From positions 48,524,001 to 48,588,000 of the forward strand of contig CM076144.1 of the NCBI GenBank assembly GCA_038025085.1: DNA of 64,000 bases, written 5' to 3'. This document shows, piece by piece, positions 1 to 15,102 of the stretch. Source of the DNA: Tetragonia tetragonoides. Taxonomy: Eukaryota > Streptophyta > Magnoliopsida > Caryophyllales > Aizoaceae. How positions within the stretch are numbered: position 1 is the stretch's first letter; each line of letters begins with the position of its first letter. Under the pieces are notes generated by a model. That model was not told where the DNA came from and did no database searches. It was given only the letters and a program-made list of their open reading frames with translations. Position numbers and translations under genes: made by a program.

Positions 1-426
1 ATGTAATTTTTTGATAGAACTACATATCACATTATTGCGCTCGCCCACATACACACATATTAGAATATGTTTTTTTAAAGCTTATCAAATAAGTTAAGTT
101 TAATTCATGTTAATTAACTTCACAGATCATAATAAACATACTTCTCATATATTCTTACTTCTAGGATATAAAAATATTGAACTTCTATAAAAGATATAAT
201 TCAAAACCCAACAACATCAATAGTTTATTCTCTTCTGTAAAATATATGATAAAAAGAAAAAGAAAACAAAATATTGCTGGGTGGGAAATAAGACAACCGA
301 GACGATACTCATATAATAAGCCGCAAAACCCTACCTTTTTCTTGGTGGCATATTAATCAATGTTACCTCACCTAAGTAAGGTTGCTTGTAATCCGGCTTC
401 ACACTTATCCGTATAATTAAGTTATA
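1..426. other. AT-rich intergenic DNA, no gene seen
   Basis: No coding exon, RNA gene or complete repeat was recognised on either strand. The stretch is downstream of lectin copy 1, which is on the minus strand. Confidence 0.5.
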
Positions 427-719
427 CTCACTCCGTTTTGTGATGATATTTACCTTTTATTTTGGGTTATTTTCTATTGATGTTTATATTTTCTTATTTA
501 GGAAATTTTCAACCATCGAATAGATCAAATTACCCTTACTTAAAAAGGGACCACTAGCTCATTTTAAACAGAACCACTTTCAAATAAATGAGACCACTAG
601 CTGATTTCGAACAAAAGAGAGCAAAATCAAGGGTAAAAATGTCTCATTCATGCCTTATCTTAGTTTTCTTGGTCTTTGTGTTATTTAACCATGTAAGTAT
701 TTTCACGAAACATAGGGAG
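427..719. mobile_element. Stowaway-like MITE
   Basis: The left end reads CTCACTCCGTTTTGTGA. The right end, reverse-complemented, reads CTCCCTATGTTTCGTGA, so the two are imperfect terminal inverted repeats. TA dinucleotides flank both ends (425-426 and 720-721), as expected for Tc1/mariner-derived Stowaway elements. The 293 bp between have no coding capacity. It lies downstream of lectin copy 1. Confidence 0.65.
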
Positions 720-1008
720 TAGATGATAAACAACCTATCTTGACATCTTTATTAACTTTTTATAAATAAAACAACCCTATATATCAACCATAGATGCTCC
801 GTTCTTATAGGAGGAACATGATATAAATAGTAGGTTATGTTTCTTATTTGGCTAATAGACAACATAAAAGAACACGATACGACACGACACACGAAAGGAA
901 ATAAGACTTCTTAAGAATTATTACAAGTAGACCTTGTAGGATTTTTCAAATGCATGGCTAACTGAGGAACCAATTATTAGCATATACTATATATCATTAT
1001 ATGATCGA

Positions 1009-2039
1009 TCACTTGGAAGGGCCGTCGAGGTCAATGACTTGCAAGCGGGCCCATTTATCAGTGGCTTTGGTACTGGCGCTCAGATAACTCACCTTACTTC
1101 CGTCGGTGAGTCTCTTGCAAAACTGGTTATTACCCAAGCTCAAGAGAACAACCACATTACTATCAAACACAGATAACCTAAACATGGAGTTATAATTATC
1201 TTTAGAAGCTGGAGGGTCATTTGCGTCTACAGCAATCCAATTTCCATCATCAACCCTCCAAAATTTGTCATAATAACTGGATTTGATATAAACAGTACCA
1301 TCAGGAGACAAGAAGGTCTCCTGCTGCACCTTTGGATCACGTGGATTATCAAAGCCAAATTGCAAACCTGGTTGCCCATTGAAAGGTTTGGCTCCCAAAT
1401 AATAGCCGTTGTCACCCTTAAATGCCACATAATTTGGTAGCTTGAATACGGCGTCCCAGTCGTCGACCACGAAAATATCCAACGAGTTCTTAGTGTCAGG
1501 ATCTTTCGAGTTAGCAAACAAGCAGTTAGTGAAAGGAGGCGTTGCAGTTATGTGTATGTTTGCGTAGTGACCGAGTTGGACATGAAGAAGACGTATCTTC
1601 TTGGACGAATTACCCAGGTCCTCGACGATGGTAGGTTTGAACAATGTACAAGTCCAGCTGGTTTGGTCTTCAATTGGTTCATAAGCCGATGGACTCATAC
1701 AGTATTGTTTAGGCGACAACCTGTGTATACATACATATAGTAAACTAAATTAACCATGCATGTGTGATGCATATAATAACCCGAAAGCAAGACTTATTGT
1801 AAATTTAACACAAAATCTCGTATGAGACGGCCTCAAGGTGAATTAATGTTGTAGCGGCACTTGAGGTGGACAAGGCCTTTATAAGTCCTCGACTTCTCCA
1901 CTTCAAATTGGGCAAATGAATCCATGGCTGTAGCTCCGGCGAATAGGAGAAGGCCATGTGATTCACCATCTTCAAATCGGTAGCGCATGTATTTGTTGTT
2001 TTGCACAGACTTGATGCAAATAGATGTAGGCAAGGCCAT
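1009..2039 (-). pseudogene. Amaranthin-type lectin, copy 1 (exon 1 end lost)
   Basis: Amaranthin-like agglutinins carry two beta-trefoil domains and bind Gal/GalNAc-type glycans; the founder is a seed lectin of Amaranthus. Exon 1 (about 1848-2039) starts with MALPTSICIKSVQNNKYMRY and covers most of the first trefoil up to VHLKC. Exon 2 (1009-1720) follows an acceptor ...ACACAG|G and encodes about 237 residues without a stop, ending DLDGPSK; it contains EDQTSWTCTLFKP, FLSPDGTVYIKS and KFWRVDDGNW. In the two sister copies exon 1 ends KYLVR with donor AG|GTAATT. Here the last codons and that donor are gone, replaced by the end of a MITE, and translation meets TGA at 1833-1835. The first exon-2 codon, Trp in copy 3, is TTG (Leu), and the later Trp of WSPNHYW is Cys. 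The intron is only about 100-120 bp. A normal full-length lectin is unlikely; a truncated N-terminal domain remains possible. Confidence 0.85.
1809..1842. repeat. End of a Mutator-like MITE inside lectin copy 1
   Basis: The sequence CACAAAATCTCGTATGAGAC and the following GGCCTCAAGGTGA match one terminus of the short elements at 22332-22442 and 62658-62781. Only this terminus is present, exactly where exon 1 of the lectin should end. Confidence 0.75.
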
Positions 2040-2128
2040 TTCACGTATTTAGATCTCTCTATTTATATAATTATATCTCACAAGGTATTTGTTTTTCGCC
2101 TTGCTCTTTTGTGCTTCATCTACCACAG

Positions 2129-2139
2129 GTATTTAAAGG
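2129..2139 (-). promoter_or_regulatory. TATA-like box of lectin copy 1
   Basis: On the minus strand the sequence reads CCTTTAAATACC, about 90 bp upstream of the ATG at 2039. It aligns with the TATA box of copy 3 (CCTATAAATAGG) because both are embedded in related flanking sequence. It matches the consensus less well than copy 3. Confidence 0.5.
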
Positions 2140-3368
2140 AACTAATTAAAAGCCCACACTTGTTCTCAATTTTTTTTTTTATTTGCCCACACTAAGCATC
2201 TAGAATTGCATCTTCTTCTTTTTGAGGGAATCTAGAAATGCATCTAGTTCCCTATCAACTTGCACAAATCAATCTATAAAAAAAAAAAAACTTGCAAAAA
2301 TCAAAATACTTGAGTAGAGTAATAAGCATAATTTTGTTGTATTGTGAGTGGTAGGGGCTAGGGCCAAAACTCCAAAAAGGTATTAATTTTTTTGGTTGTG
2401 GGGGGAAAGAAGAGGGCAAGGACCTTGTATAGTGGTAAATATTCTTATGTTCTTAGTCTAGTAATGATATATAAATTAAAATTTTCGAATCACACGTGAT
2501 ATAATATATATTCATCCTGGTAAATAAAAGAAAAAGAATAATGCATTTCCTTCAAATATATATCATTATTATAACTTAATTCTTTCGAGCAAGTTTTGTG
2601 TGAGACCAACTTAATTATACTAAAAAGTGACCCTCGTCTCACCAAAGGTTACAAAAAGACCGTCTTAAATAACTTTTTGTGAATTCTTTTTTATTAAATT
2701 TATTTTATAGTTGTTTTGAAAAAACTCATATGAGGCAATGTTATATCCATGAACACAAAGATCATACACTAGGAAAAAAAAATTGATCCTTGTTTTTAAA
2801 TACTCCAACACCAAAACCGTGTTATAAAAAAAAAAACAATAGATGGAGTTTAAAAAAAAAAGTTTTACCTCTAGGTGAAAATTTAATACTTTGATCAGTC
2901 ACCTCCTGATTTTTGAAAGGATCCAACACGAATCTTTCTTTAAAGGAATGTAGTTGTTTAGATTATCGTCCCTTTAATTACAAGATATTGTTAATTTGAG
3001 AGTGTATATATGTCGGTCGTCTCCTACTACATAGCTTAGAATAAGATGGAAAATAGACTAGCATATAAGTCTAGTGTGAAACTTCACTGATTCCCAGTCA
3101 GCTTTATGATAAATCCTCACTTAAATTTGTATGCGGTCTACCACTTCTAGTTTCCGGTGAAACTGTGTTAATTTGCATCAATATTGGTTAAACTATGTAA
3201 ATTGGCATTTAGCTTTTGATTGAAGCTACTAGTTGCAGGGTTAGACATATAGAATGACTTCCCTGATGCATGCTAAAATAAAACTTCTGACTAAGTTGCG
3301 ATGTGGAGCATGAACGCGCCACACCCTGAATTATCGAAGGGAATTGCTTGCATTGCCAGTCTTTAGAT
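2140..3368. other. Intergenic DNA upstream of lectin copy 1
   Basis: AT-rich sequence with several poly-A/T runs. No exon or complete transposon was recognised. Any distal promoter of lectin copy 1 would lie here. Confidence 0.4.
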
Positions 3369-3898
3369 TAGGGATATAAATGGATCGGATTTGGGAGGAT
3401 GAATCATCATCCGCTTCATCCGTGAAACTCACCCGCATCATCTGCTACAGCCGTCATCCACGAATCATCCATCCATCATCCACGTATTAATGGATGGGTT
3501 GGATGATAAATGGTAGCGATCAATGAAATGTGATATTTGTTACATTTAATATTTGTAGAATGCTCTATTAATCAATAAATTTGCTCCAAATATCATGCAT
3601 AAAAGTTTCATACAGCCAAAGTACAGAATAAATTGCTATCAAATACACGTACCATACATCGATCAAAACCTAAAAGTCATATTAAATAAAGATGGTTTAT
3701 ATATATATTTATTTATTTTTACTAAATGGATGGTAAATGAATGATAAATTAATGGTTTCGCGGTGAGAAATACTCACCCGAATCCAACCCATCCATCACC
3801 CGCTCCATCCATCATCTGTAAATGAATTCATTTATTCGGATTTTTATCCATATAATTGGATCGGATATCCGCGGATACAAGATCCATTTACTTCCCTA
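3369..3898. mobile_element. hAT-like MITE with 8-bp target duplication
   Basis: Termini are TAGGGATATAAATGGATC and, on the other strand, TAGGGAAGTAAATGGATC. The flanking octamers CTTTAGAT (3361-3368) and CTTCAGAT (3899-3906) match at 7 of 8 positions, as expected for hAT insertions. The 530-bp interior has many degenerate ATCC/GGAT runs near both ends, probably subterminal motifs, and no coding capacity. Confidence 0.75.
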
Positions 3899-4124
3899 CT
3901 TCAGATAATTAGCAAAAATAATGTAAAGATTTACTGCTTTATAAAGTGAAAACAATATACAGATACATGTAATTGTAGCCTGTTGGTGTTTCAGTCTCCA
4001 GCTTCATAGATGTGTTGCCGGACGAGCTGAAAAAATGTTTAAACTGAAATCAGAATTGGCTAAGAGAAGCCAATACCCGCAACCCGGCAGGCCGACACCA
4101 AATACTCTTTCATGATACAAGCTA

Positions 4125-4378
4125 CTCTCTCTGCCACGTATTTACATTTTCACTTACTTTTTGGAGGTTAAACTACTTCACAAATTTTAAAGATTGATAC
4201 ATAAACAAATATAAAGATTTAAATGTAAAAAACTATTGTTAGATTCAAATTTAATAATACTTTTGAAATCATATTTTTTTTATTTTTATTTTCATATATT
4301 TATAATTATTCACTATCAAAGTTGTGTCTTACAGACGGTTAAAAGACAAAAGACAACATAAATATCAGACAGAAGGAG
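4125..4378. mobile_element. Stowaway-like MITE
   Basis: Inverted ends CTCTCTCTGCCACGTATTTA and CTCCTTCTGTCTGATATTTA are flanked by TA on both sides. The interior resembles the MITE in the intron of lectin copy 3 (52603-52857), including the run TCAAAGTTGTGTCTTA near the right end, so both probably belong to one family. Confidence 0.6.
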
Positions 4379-4427
4379 TAATATACAATAATTAGGGTTA
4401 TTTACCAGATGCTCTACCTAAATAGTA

Positions 4428-5223
4428 GGAAAAATTGCAAAAAAGGTACCTGAGGTTTGAGATAATTACAAAAAGGGTGTCTGTGTTTTACCTAATAGCA
4501 ATTAGAGTACCTGTAGTTTGAATTCTGTCTCAAAAGCAGTCTTTTGGCACACGGAGTTTTCCAATTTTTCACGTGCAAATCATCACGTGCCATATTTAAA
4601 GGGTCTTAATGGTAAAATTATTAGTACGCATTTGTAAGATTGAAAATCAAATTTCAGAAAAAAGATTTATTTACTCAAAATAAATATAAAACTGAAAAAT
4701 TAATACCCCTCCCACCCAAAACATTTTTGCTAGGGTTTTGGAAGTAGTTTTTGATCTCCAGGATTTATTTTGGAATTTTTCGATTTTTTTTGTTTGTATT
4801 TTTAAAAAGTGGGTAAATATTGAAAAAACTGAGAGATATTAGTGAAATACTCATCAACTGAGGAAAGACAATTTATAAAGAGTAAAACAATTTTATTTTT
4901 TTTTTAACCGTTGCCCCTTTTGAATCTAGGCCTTTGATGAGTATTTGATCAAACTACGACCATTGATCTTGTACCCGTTGAAATACAAACGTTGGAAAAC
5001 AATAAAGCACCAAAAGCATAAGGGTATTAAAGTCTTCTCAATCAATAAGTTAGCACGTGATGATGAGCACGTGAAAAATTGGAAGGAAATTAAACTCCGT
5101 CTGCCAAATGACTGCTTTTGAGACGGAATTCAAACTACAGGTACCCTAATTGCTATTAGGTAAACCACAGGTACCCTTTTTGTAATTAGGTCAAACCTCA
5201 TATACCCTTTTTGCAATTTTTCC
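4428..5223. mobile_element. Non-autonomous Mutator-like element with long TIRs
   Basis: Both ends begin GGAAAAATTGCAAAAA and stay inverted-repeat related for about 155 bp (4428-4585 against 5065-5223), including a CACGTG-containing segment. No transposase coding sequence lies between. Long TIRs fit Mutator-like elements. The expected 9-bp target duplication is not clear (TAAATAGTA on the left, TAATAATAA on the right), so the class is inferred from TIR length. Its right end abuts an LTR terminus. Confidence 0.6.
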
Positions 5224-5250
5224 TAATAATAATTATGGCTAGAGCCAACA
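5224..5250 (-). repeat. LTR terminus fragment
   Basis: On the minus strand this reads TGTTGGCTCTAGCCATAATT and continues ATTATTA. It is nearly identical to the first 27 bases of the 989-bp LTR at 24493-25481. The copy is cut off by the Mutator-like element. Confidence 0.6.
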
Positions 5251-5308
5251 CATAGACTTCCCACTTCCAATTGTGAAAAAAATATCTGGAGTTATAGATA
5301 CATGCAAC

Positions 5309-5997
5309 TGTTAGAACAATTGAGGATTAAAGTAGAGGAACTTGGATACGATCTTTTAGGCGTGATATGATCACTTTCCTGAAAGTGATATTTTTACCCT
5401 CTACAAAAGTAATCGGGTTACAAGAAATTTACTTCGGGATACAAAGAAGTTTACAACAAACTTTGTTGCTCTACAAAAATTGTCCCTTAAAGTGTATGTG
5501 ATTTTTAGATTGTATTTAATACGTTCTTATGTTAAGTTCTGCAGAAACGTAACAAAGAAATTGCACAAGTCAAATGGAATAAGTTTCCAACTGATCCATC
5601 TCTCGCATACATGATCTGATCATGTATTTATAGGACTTTGGGTAGTTAATGATAGTTTAATAAAACCTTATCCATTCATTTGGTGGAATCCAAGTGTCAC
5701 TACAATACTTGGTTATGCATTGCCATTTGTCTCTGCAATGCTCTTAACCGCCTATCCAGATCAGATTGATATTGGAATTCTAATCAAAACTGTATACATC
5801 CGTATAAACATATACAACCCAGTTGTATATGCTTACGGCAATAGCTTCGATAAAATAGCCCAATTTTATACAGCCGTATATATATGTACATGCAACATGT
5901 ATATGTCTTCGACACCCAAAGTACTATTGTAGTCTAACTTTATTTAAACTTATTTGAGAGACACTTTAACCTTCACTTGCTCTAAAATACTTCAACA
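5309..5997 (-). repeat. 3' LTR of the copia element
   Basis: On the minus strand it begins TGTTGAAGTATTTTAGAGC directly after the polypurine tract and ends TTCTAACA (689 bp, TG...CA). The far boundary is inferred from the terminal dinucleotides because no second LTR is available for comparison. Confidence 0.6.
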
Positions 5998-6011
5998 ATC
6001 CTCCCCTATTT
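5998..6011 (-). other. Polypurine tract of the copia element
   Basis: Minus strand AAAATAGGGGAGGAT directly precedes the LTR start, the usual priming site for plus-strand DNA synthesis. Confidence 0.65.
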
Positions 6012-6494
6012 TAGAGTAATATAAAATAAAGTTCTATCATGTGCTCTAAACACAAACTCAATCTTATGCATAAATGAAAGTATCTTAAGATTGAACTTCC
6101 ATATAGTACAACACACATTCCAATAATTTGAATTACATTGGTATCTATAAAGATTGAACCATGGAATTCATACGGAAATATGATGTTACACACATAAGAT
6201 TATTACAAACACTTTAAATTATCTTGACACTATTATGGCCTTGTGTCCATATCCTTTCATGAATGCGTCAAAGCCAAGCCCATAGCTTCTTGAAGCGGCC
6301 ACACTTCACACTCACATAGGTAGACCTTTAAGAAATCGTGACCCTATAATAAAGCACTTTGTCAAAGATCTATTAAGAAAAAACTTTCAGCCTCTTAACT
6401 TATAGGTTCAAGCACTTACCTTGGGATATAATTTAGTGCTTACAATCACTATAATAAAGAAGTTAACTCATTGAACTCAAGGCCTAACGTTTTA

Positions 6495-8660
6495 TTAGGT
6501 GTTGAGTTGAGTTTCTTTATTTGTGATCAATAAGGGCTTAAGACCCATCCCCTCGGATGTTTTGTGCACTAGATCTCTTGCTAATCCTTTGGTCAAAGGA
6601 TCGGCCAAATTTTTATGTGTCCGCACAAAATCAACCGATATTATTCCGTCTTTGATAAGACCCCGCACATAACTATGCCTTAAACCTATGTGCCTTGACT
6701 TGCCATTATACACATGGCTATATGCTTTTGATAGAGTAGCAGCACTATCACAATGAATCCCAATAGGAGAGATAGGTTTTGGCCACAATGGTATCTCATA
6801 TAAAGGTTTCTCAACCACTCTGCCTCCTTGCTAGCCGAAGCAAGTGCGATAAATTCTGATGCCATTGTTGAATCAGTAATACAAGTTTGTTTCTTGGAAG
6901 CCCAAGAAATAGCACCTCCCCCAAGAAGAAACACCCAACCACTTGTGGAAGAATGATCTTCTTCATTGGTAATCCAACTTGCATCCGTATATCCCTCTAG
7001 TACCGAAGGATAACCACTATAGTTTAAACCAAAATCCATGATTTTCTTTAAATACTTGAGTACGCGCCTAACGGCTTGCCAATGAAACATACTAGGATTA
7101 CTAGTATATCTACTTAATTTTCCTACCGCAAAAGCGATATCCGGCCTAGTACAAGTCATAGCATACATTAAGCATCCTATAACTCTAGCATACTCAAGTT
7201 GTGAAATTGGTGCCCCACTATTGGGCATCAATTTAAAACTTGGAACCATCGGAGTTGAAGCCGGAGAACTGTCATGGCAATTAAACTTCTTGAGCACTTT
7301 CTCAATGTAATGAGATTGTGTCAAGGCTATACCGCCATTATCCCTCTTAATCCTTATACCAAGGATAACATCCGCTTCTCCCATATCTTTCATGGAAAAG
7401 CTTGAGGATAGGAACGTTTTAGTAAGATTTACTTGCTCTAAATCCGTTCCAAAAATTAGCATGTCATCAACATATAGACAAATGATGACACCTTTACCAT
7501 TGTCATCAAACTTGCTATATACACACTTGTCCGATTGATTCAACTTGAAACCATTAGACAACACAACTTCATCAAATTTTTGATGCCATTGTTTTGGCGC
7601 TTGTTTTAGCCTATACAATGATCTAATCAACTTGCACACTTTATTGACCCGGAATCACAAAACCTTCCGGTTGTTTCATATACACCTCTTCTTCTAATTC
7701 ACCATTTAAAAATGTTGTCTTGACATCCATTTGGTGAATAACAAGATTGTTGATTGATGCTAGAGCAATCAACAATCTAATTGTGCCTATTCTAGCCACC
7801 GGTGCGTATGTATCAAAATAGTCGATACCATATCTTTGGTTAAATCCTTGGACCACTAACCGGGCCTTGAACTTATCAATAGTTCCATCGACTTTCATTT
7901 TCTTTTTGAAAATCCATTTACAACCTAATGCTTTGCATCCCGGTGGTAGATCTTCTAAGACCCATGTATTATTCCTCATTATAGAATCCATCTCATCTTT
8001 AATAGCCTCTTTCCAAAAGGGGGCATCTTGAGACTTCATAGTCTCATTAAACGTCCTAGGATCCTCCTCAATACTATAGCAATATGAGTATTGAGTGCCA
8101 ATAGACTCTCTTGATCCTTCCACCAAATAGATTTGAAAATCCGGACCAAAGATCTTTTCTTTTCTAACTCGTTTACTCCTTCGAAGTTCCGGTGTAGAAT
8201 CATCATGATCTTTTGTAGTATCATGATTCATGGTGTTACTTGAACTAGGAACAATATCTTTTGGCCTAGGAATTGAAGAGATGCGGTTCTCATCAAAAAT
8301 AGCATCCCTAGATTCTATAACCGTGTGGACGGCTATTGAATCATTTGATTCTATAACATAGAACTTATAGTCTTTGCTATGCTTCGCATAACCTATAAAG
8401 ATGCACTCAATTCCTTTTTCTCCCAAGGTTTTTCTCTTGGGTTCCATCAATCTTACAATTGCCCTACAACCCCAAACACGAAAATATCTCAAGTTTGATT
8501 TGTTCTTGTACCAAAGTTCATATGGGGTAATTTTTATTCCTTTTTGTAGGAACTCTATTAAGAACATAACAAGCCGTTAGAACTCTTTCTTAAACCCGAG
8601 TTAGAAAGCATAGCATTAACTGCTTTTTTTAGGACTCTATTCTTCGTCTCCCGCACACGA
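6495..8660 (-). pseudogene. Copia pol remnant (integrase end, RT, RNase H)
   Basis: From 8660 to 8567 the integrase tail is legible only with frame changes (KAVNAMLSNSGL, then RVLTACYVLNRV). From 8567 to 7641 come ITPYELWYKNK, GCKWIFKKK and the start of RT, ending EGFVIPGQ. A frame change near 7633-7641 leads into 7639-6686, with [15 protein letters not shown], the catalytic YVDDMLIFG and the RNase H motifs YTDASW and [18 protein letters not shown] second frame change near 6808-6815 leads into the RNase H tail ([35 protein letters not shown]), ending at 6495. Motifs and order are those of Ty1/copia. At least three frame breaks mean no functional polyprotein. Confidence 0.9.
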
Positions 8661-8854
8661 CAAAATTTCTAGATTGTTTTAATAATTTAATTTATTTTAA
8701 TTTGCTTGTCATTAAGTTCTAAAGCCTGACTCTTTAAATGTCTAACAAACAACGTTAGTATAAAGTGTTTTCATTATGCTCTTTTTTATTTTTCTTTTTG
8801 TTTTTCTTTTTTACACTTGAGGTTTTGAATTGAGTTTGGTGGTGTGAAGCGCAG

Positions 8855-9392
8855 GAAACAAAGATTTGATAGGGTAGTGAAGAACTTGAAGGTTGCAAGA
8901 CTGTTCTCTACATTAGTGGAAGAGATGAAAGCCATTGGGGGGAAATCTAACGGCTATGCTGATTCCAAGTGTACGGATGTGATGGTTCCCATGGCCCATA
9001 GTAAGAGAAGTCCCGTGCTCCTCCTCATGGGTGGTGGAATGGGTGCTGGCAAGAGCACTGTTCTCAAAGACATCCTCAAAGAGTAATTTCTCTCTCTCTT
9101 TTCACGTTTTTTTTTGCTAAAAAAAAAATATTATTATATTTTTGAACTTATATAAATTATGATGACTTGAGCCTATGTCGGAAATATGGGGTGACGCGCT
9201 ACCCACCAAGCTCAGTCTAGTTTGTTACATAATATTTAATGATGGAAATGTAAATGATGCAGGCCATTTTGGTCGGGAGTTGCGGCAAACACAGTGGTAG
9301 TAGAAGCAGATGCGTTTAAAGAGACAGATGTAATTTATAGAGCCCTTAGCTCAAATGGTCATCACGGAGACATGCTTCAAACTGCTGAATTG
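8855..9392 (+). pseudogene. NADKc-like P-loop (zeta-toxin fold) kinase gene fragment
   Basis: Two consecutive host-type exons. Exon A (8855-9082) follows acceptor GCAG and ends GA|GTAATT. Exon B (9263-9392) follows GATGCAG and ends TTG|GTACGC. Phases agree across the intron. The peptide contains the Walker A motif GGGMGAGKST, followed across the splice by KEPFWSG and VVVEADAFKETDVIYRAL. This is the zeta-toxin-type kinase domain of the plant P-loop family that includes calmodulin-dependent NAD kinase NADKc; the plant members are metabolic enzymes, not toxins. Only the start of the domain is present. No upstream region with a transit or membrane segment, and no later catalytic exons, were found. 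About 95 bp after exon B lies the remnant LTR of a gypsy element. Assignment to the NADKc family is from memory and could be a close paralogue. Confidence 0.7.
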
Positions 9393-9487
9393 GTACGCCA
9401 GCCTTTGCTCTTAAATCTTATTAAATCATCCTTAAAACATTTAAGAAATCAAATAATGCATCCATTGAAACTTATCAATTTAAGAAG

Positions 9488-9695
9488 ATTAGTTAGTTTA
9501 TTTTCTGTTTTTTTTAGTTTTAGTAATTCTTCAATCAAACCCCCCGTTATGTCTTGTTATGTAATTTGTGAACTAGGATTAGAGTTGAAGTTAACAAGTA
9601 TTAATTTTGTCCTTGTGGGATCGACCCTTATTTACCCTATGCTATATTATCTATATCTTCGTGGTAGAAATAAGGTTTTTGAATTTGTATGCGCA
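9488..9695 (+). repeat. Truncated 5' LTR (3' end only)
   Basis: Matches 14721-14928 from TTAGTTAGTTTATTTTCTG to ATTTGTATGCGCA with few differences. The remaining ~1.37 kb of the LTR is absent. Confidence 0.75.
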
Positions 9696-9712
9696 AACGA
9701 CACGTATCAAAT

Positions 9713-9734
9713 TTTGACGCCGTTGCCGAGGATG
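9713..9734 (+). other. Primer binding site of the gypsy element
   Basis: TTTGACGCCGTTGCCGAGGA, starting 18 bp after the LTR end, resembles the TTTGGCGCCGTTGCCGGGGA primer sites of Athila/Tat elements with a few point changes. Confidence 0.65.
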
Positions 9735-9735
9735 G

Positions 9736-13336
<3,601 letters not shown>

Positions 13337-13349
13337 GTGTGGGGGAATT
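13337..13349 (+). other. Polypurine tract
   Basis: GTGTGGGGGAATT directly precedes the 3' LTR start TGATAAGTCC. Confidence 0.6.
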
Positions 13350-14928
13350 TGATAAGTCCTATAATATACATGTTTTATCCTTCATTATTGTTATGTTTTT
13401 ATTGGTTTTAGATTAATATTATTTAGGTTTTTAAGAATAATTAGTATTTTAACTTTTATTTTATATTTTCATATTTTATTGTGTTTTAGGCCTATTTTCT
13501 ATATTTTTATTGTGTAGGTAATATTGGCGGAATATAGGAGAGCAATTTCGGCCCAATTCGTAATTCGGAGCAGTTTTGACAGCAGTTCGTATTTTGGCCA
13601 TAACTCCTTCGTTCGGGATCGGATTCAAATGATTCAAAATGTTACGGAAATCCCAAAAGAATATCTAGAACTTTTATGTTTTCTACATATCCAAAATCAG
13701 AACATAACACGCCCGAAGTTATGAAACAAGTTGCTGCAGCCTTATATTTCCTAAATTTTGCACAACTTGATGCCCAAGCAAAGAGAGATCTTTACACCCC
13801 TAATACAAGAAGATATGACACGAGTAATAGAAAGATTATCTTCTGGTTTAAGCCCAACAAAGATCACGGAAATCAAGCATAAAAGGGAGGAGAAGTTCAG
13901 CAGAGAAAGAGCAAGCAGAACATTAGACACATAAACTTGAGAGCAAATAAACAAAGGTTCTAGTCCAAGGGGAGTGTAAGAGTCAAGAGGGCTACAAGCC
14001 ATTGGAATCGAGCTGGTTCGCGACCTTTGGAGGTGGATTTTGGAGCTTGAATTATCGGGTCGAAGCGGTGCTCAAGTTTACCAGTCCGGACTAAGAAATT
14101 GAATGAGTCTCTCTTACTCTAATACCTCTTTGTATCTAGTGTCCTAAGTTTGATTTGTTTTCAAGTGTTCAACTTTAGTTTAGAAATCTATGTTTGTATG
14201 TTTGAGACATTTTATTAGTTCAATTTAGAATTAATATATTCAAGTGAATTTTAGTATTCATGCATTGCTTGAGTTAATTGATTTATGATTCATGTTTTTA
14301 TATGGTTTGGAGACGTCCTTCTATGTTTGAATATGAATCTATTGCTATTGTTTGATCTTTAGTTCGTATACTACTAAAAGAACGAATGTGTAGCAACTAG
14401 TTAAGAGGTTAGTCCGTCGAACGATTGGGTCTTAATTAGGGCATTGCATGATCTTGACAAAATTATATTCTTGCTATCTTGGATGAATTTTCCTAGGGTT
14501 AATGATGTCTTCCTAGTATTTATTTATTTTTGAGTCTTAGGATCGAGCTGGTTCAGTTTCAAGCTAGTAAAGGGAGATAGGGAGAAGCTAGCTAGTAGAT
14601 TCTCTACAGTTAACCTACTTATTAACTTGGTTGTCAATGACAAAATCCGACTTGGGTAACTAAATTGATTTGAACTCATGTGCTTAATTAGTTTGTCTGT
14701 TTCACTTGTAAATATTAGGTTAGTTAGTTTATTTTCTGTTTTTGTTAGTTTTAGTAATTCTTCAATCAAACACCCCCGTTATGTCTTGTTATGTAATTTG
14801 TGAACTAGGATTAGAGTTGAAGTTAAGAAGTATTAATTTCTGTCCTCGTGGGATCGACCCTTATTTACCCTATGCTATATTATTTATATGTTCATGGTAG
14901 AAATAAGATTTTTGAATTTGTATGCGCA
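13350..14928 (+). repeat. 3' LTR of the gypsy derivative (1,579 bp)
   Basis: Starts TGATAAGTCCTATAATATAC and ends TTTGTATGCGCA. The start is set by the polypurine tract and the end by the match to the 5' LTR remnant. It carries short open frames of no recognisable function. Confidence 0.65.
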
Positions 14929-15102
14929 AATAAGGTCTGTGCGATTTCTCATTTCTGTTCTTCTGATCTTTTACTTGTTTGTTTATTATTTTAATTCTTT
15001 GGTGTGTGAGGTGGGGCGGTGGGCTGTCCTGTGGACATTGTGATTGGTCTTCTACATGGTAGTGGTGCGGCCATTCTCTAACAAAGATTTGCAATTGAGC
15101 AG

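Larger units (their letters stand above)
5309..8660 (-). mobile_element. Degenerate Ty1/copia element, 3' half
   Basis: Minus-strand order is the integrase C-terminal end, reverse transcriptase, RNase H, polypurine tract and 3' LTR. Gag, protease, most of integrase and the 5' LTR are missing, so it is 5'-truncated near 8660. Several frameshifts make it non-autonomous. The P-loop kinase gene fragment begins immediately to the right. Confidence 0.85.

Noticed and set aside
8844..9392. Toxin of a toxin-antitoxin system, because of the zeta-toxin fold
   Set aside because: The exons are spliced plant exons of the NADKc-like kinase family, and no antitoxin or bacterial context exists.
13524..13882. 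Coding sequence within the gypsy 3' LTR
   Set aside because: Short overlapping frames without recognisable motifs, inside an LTR whose ends are defined independently.
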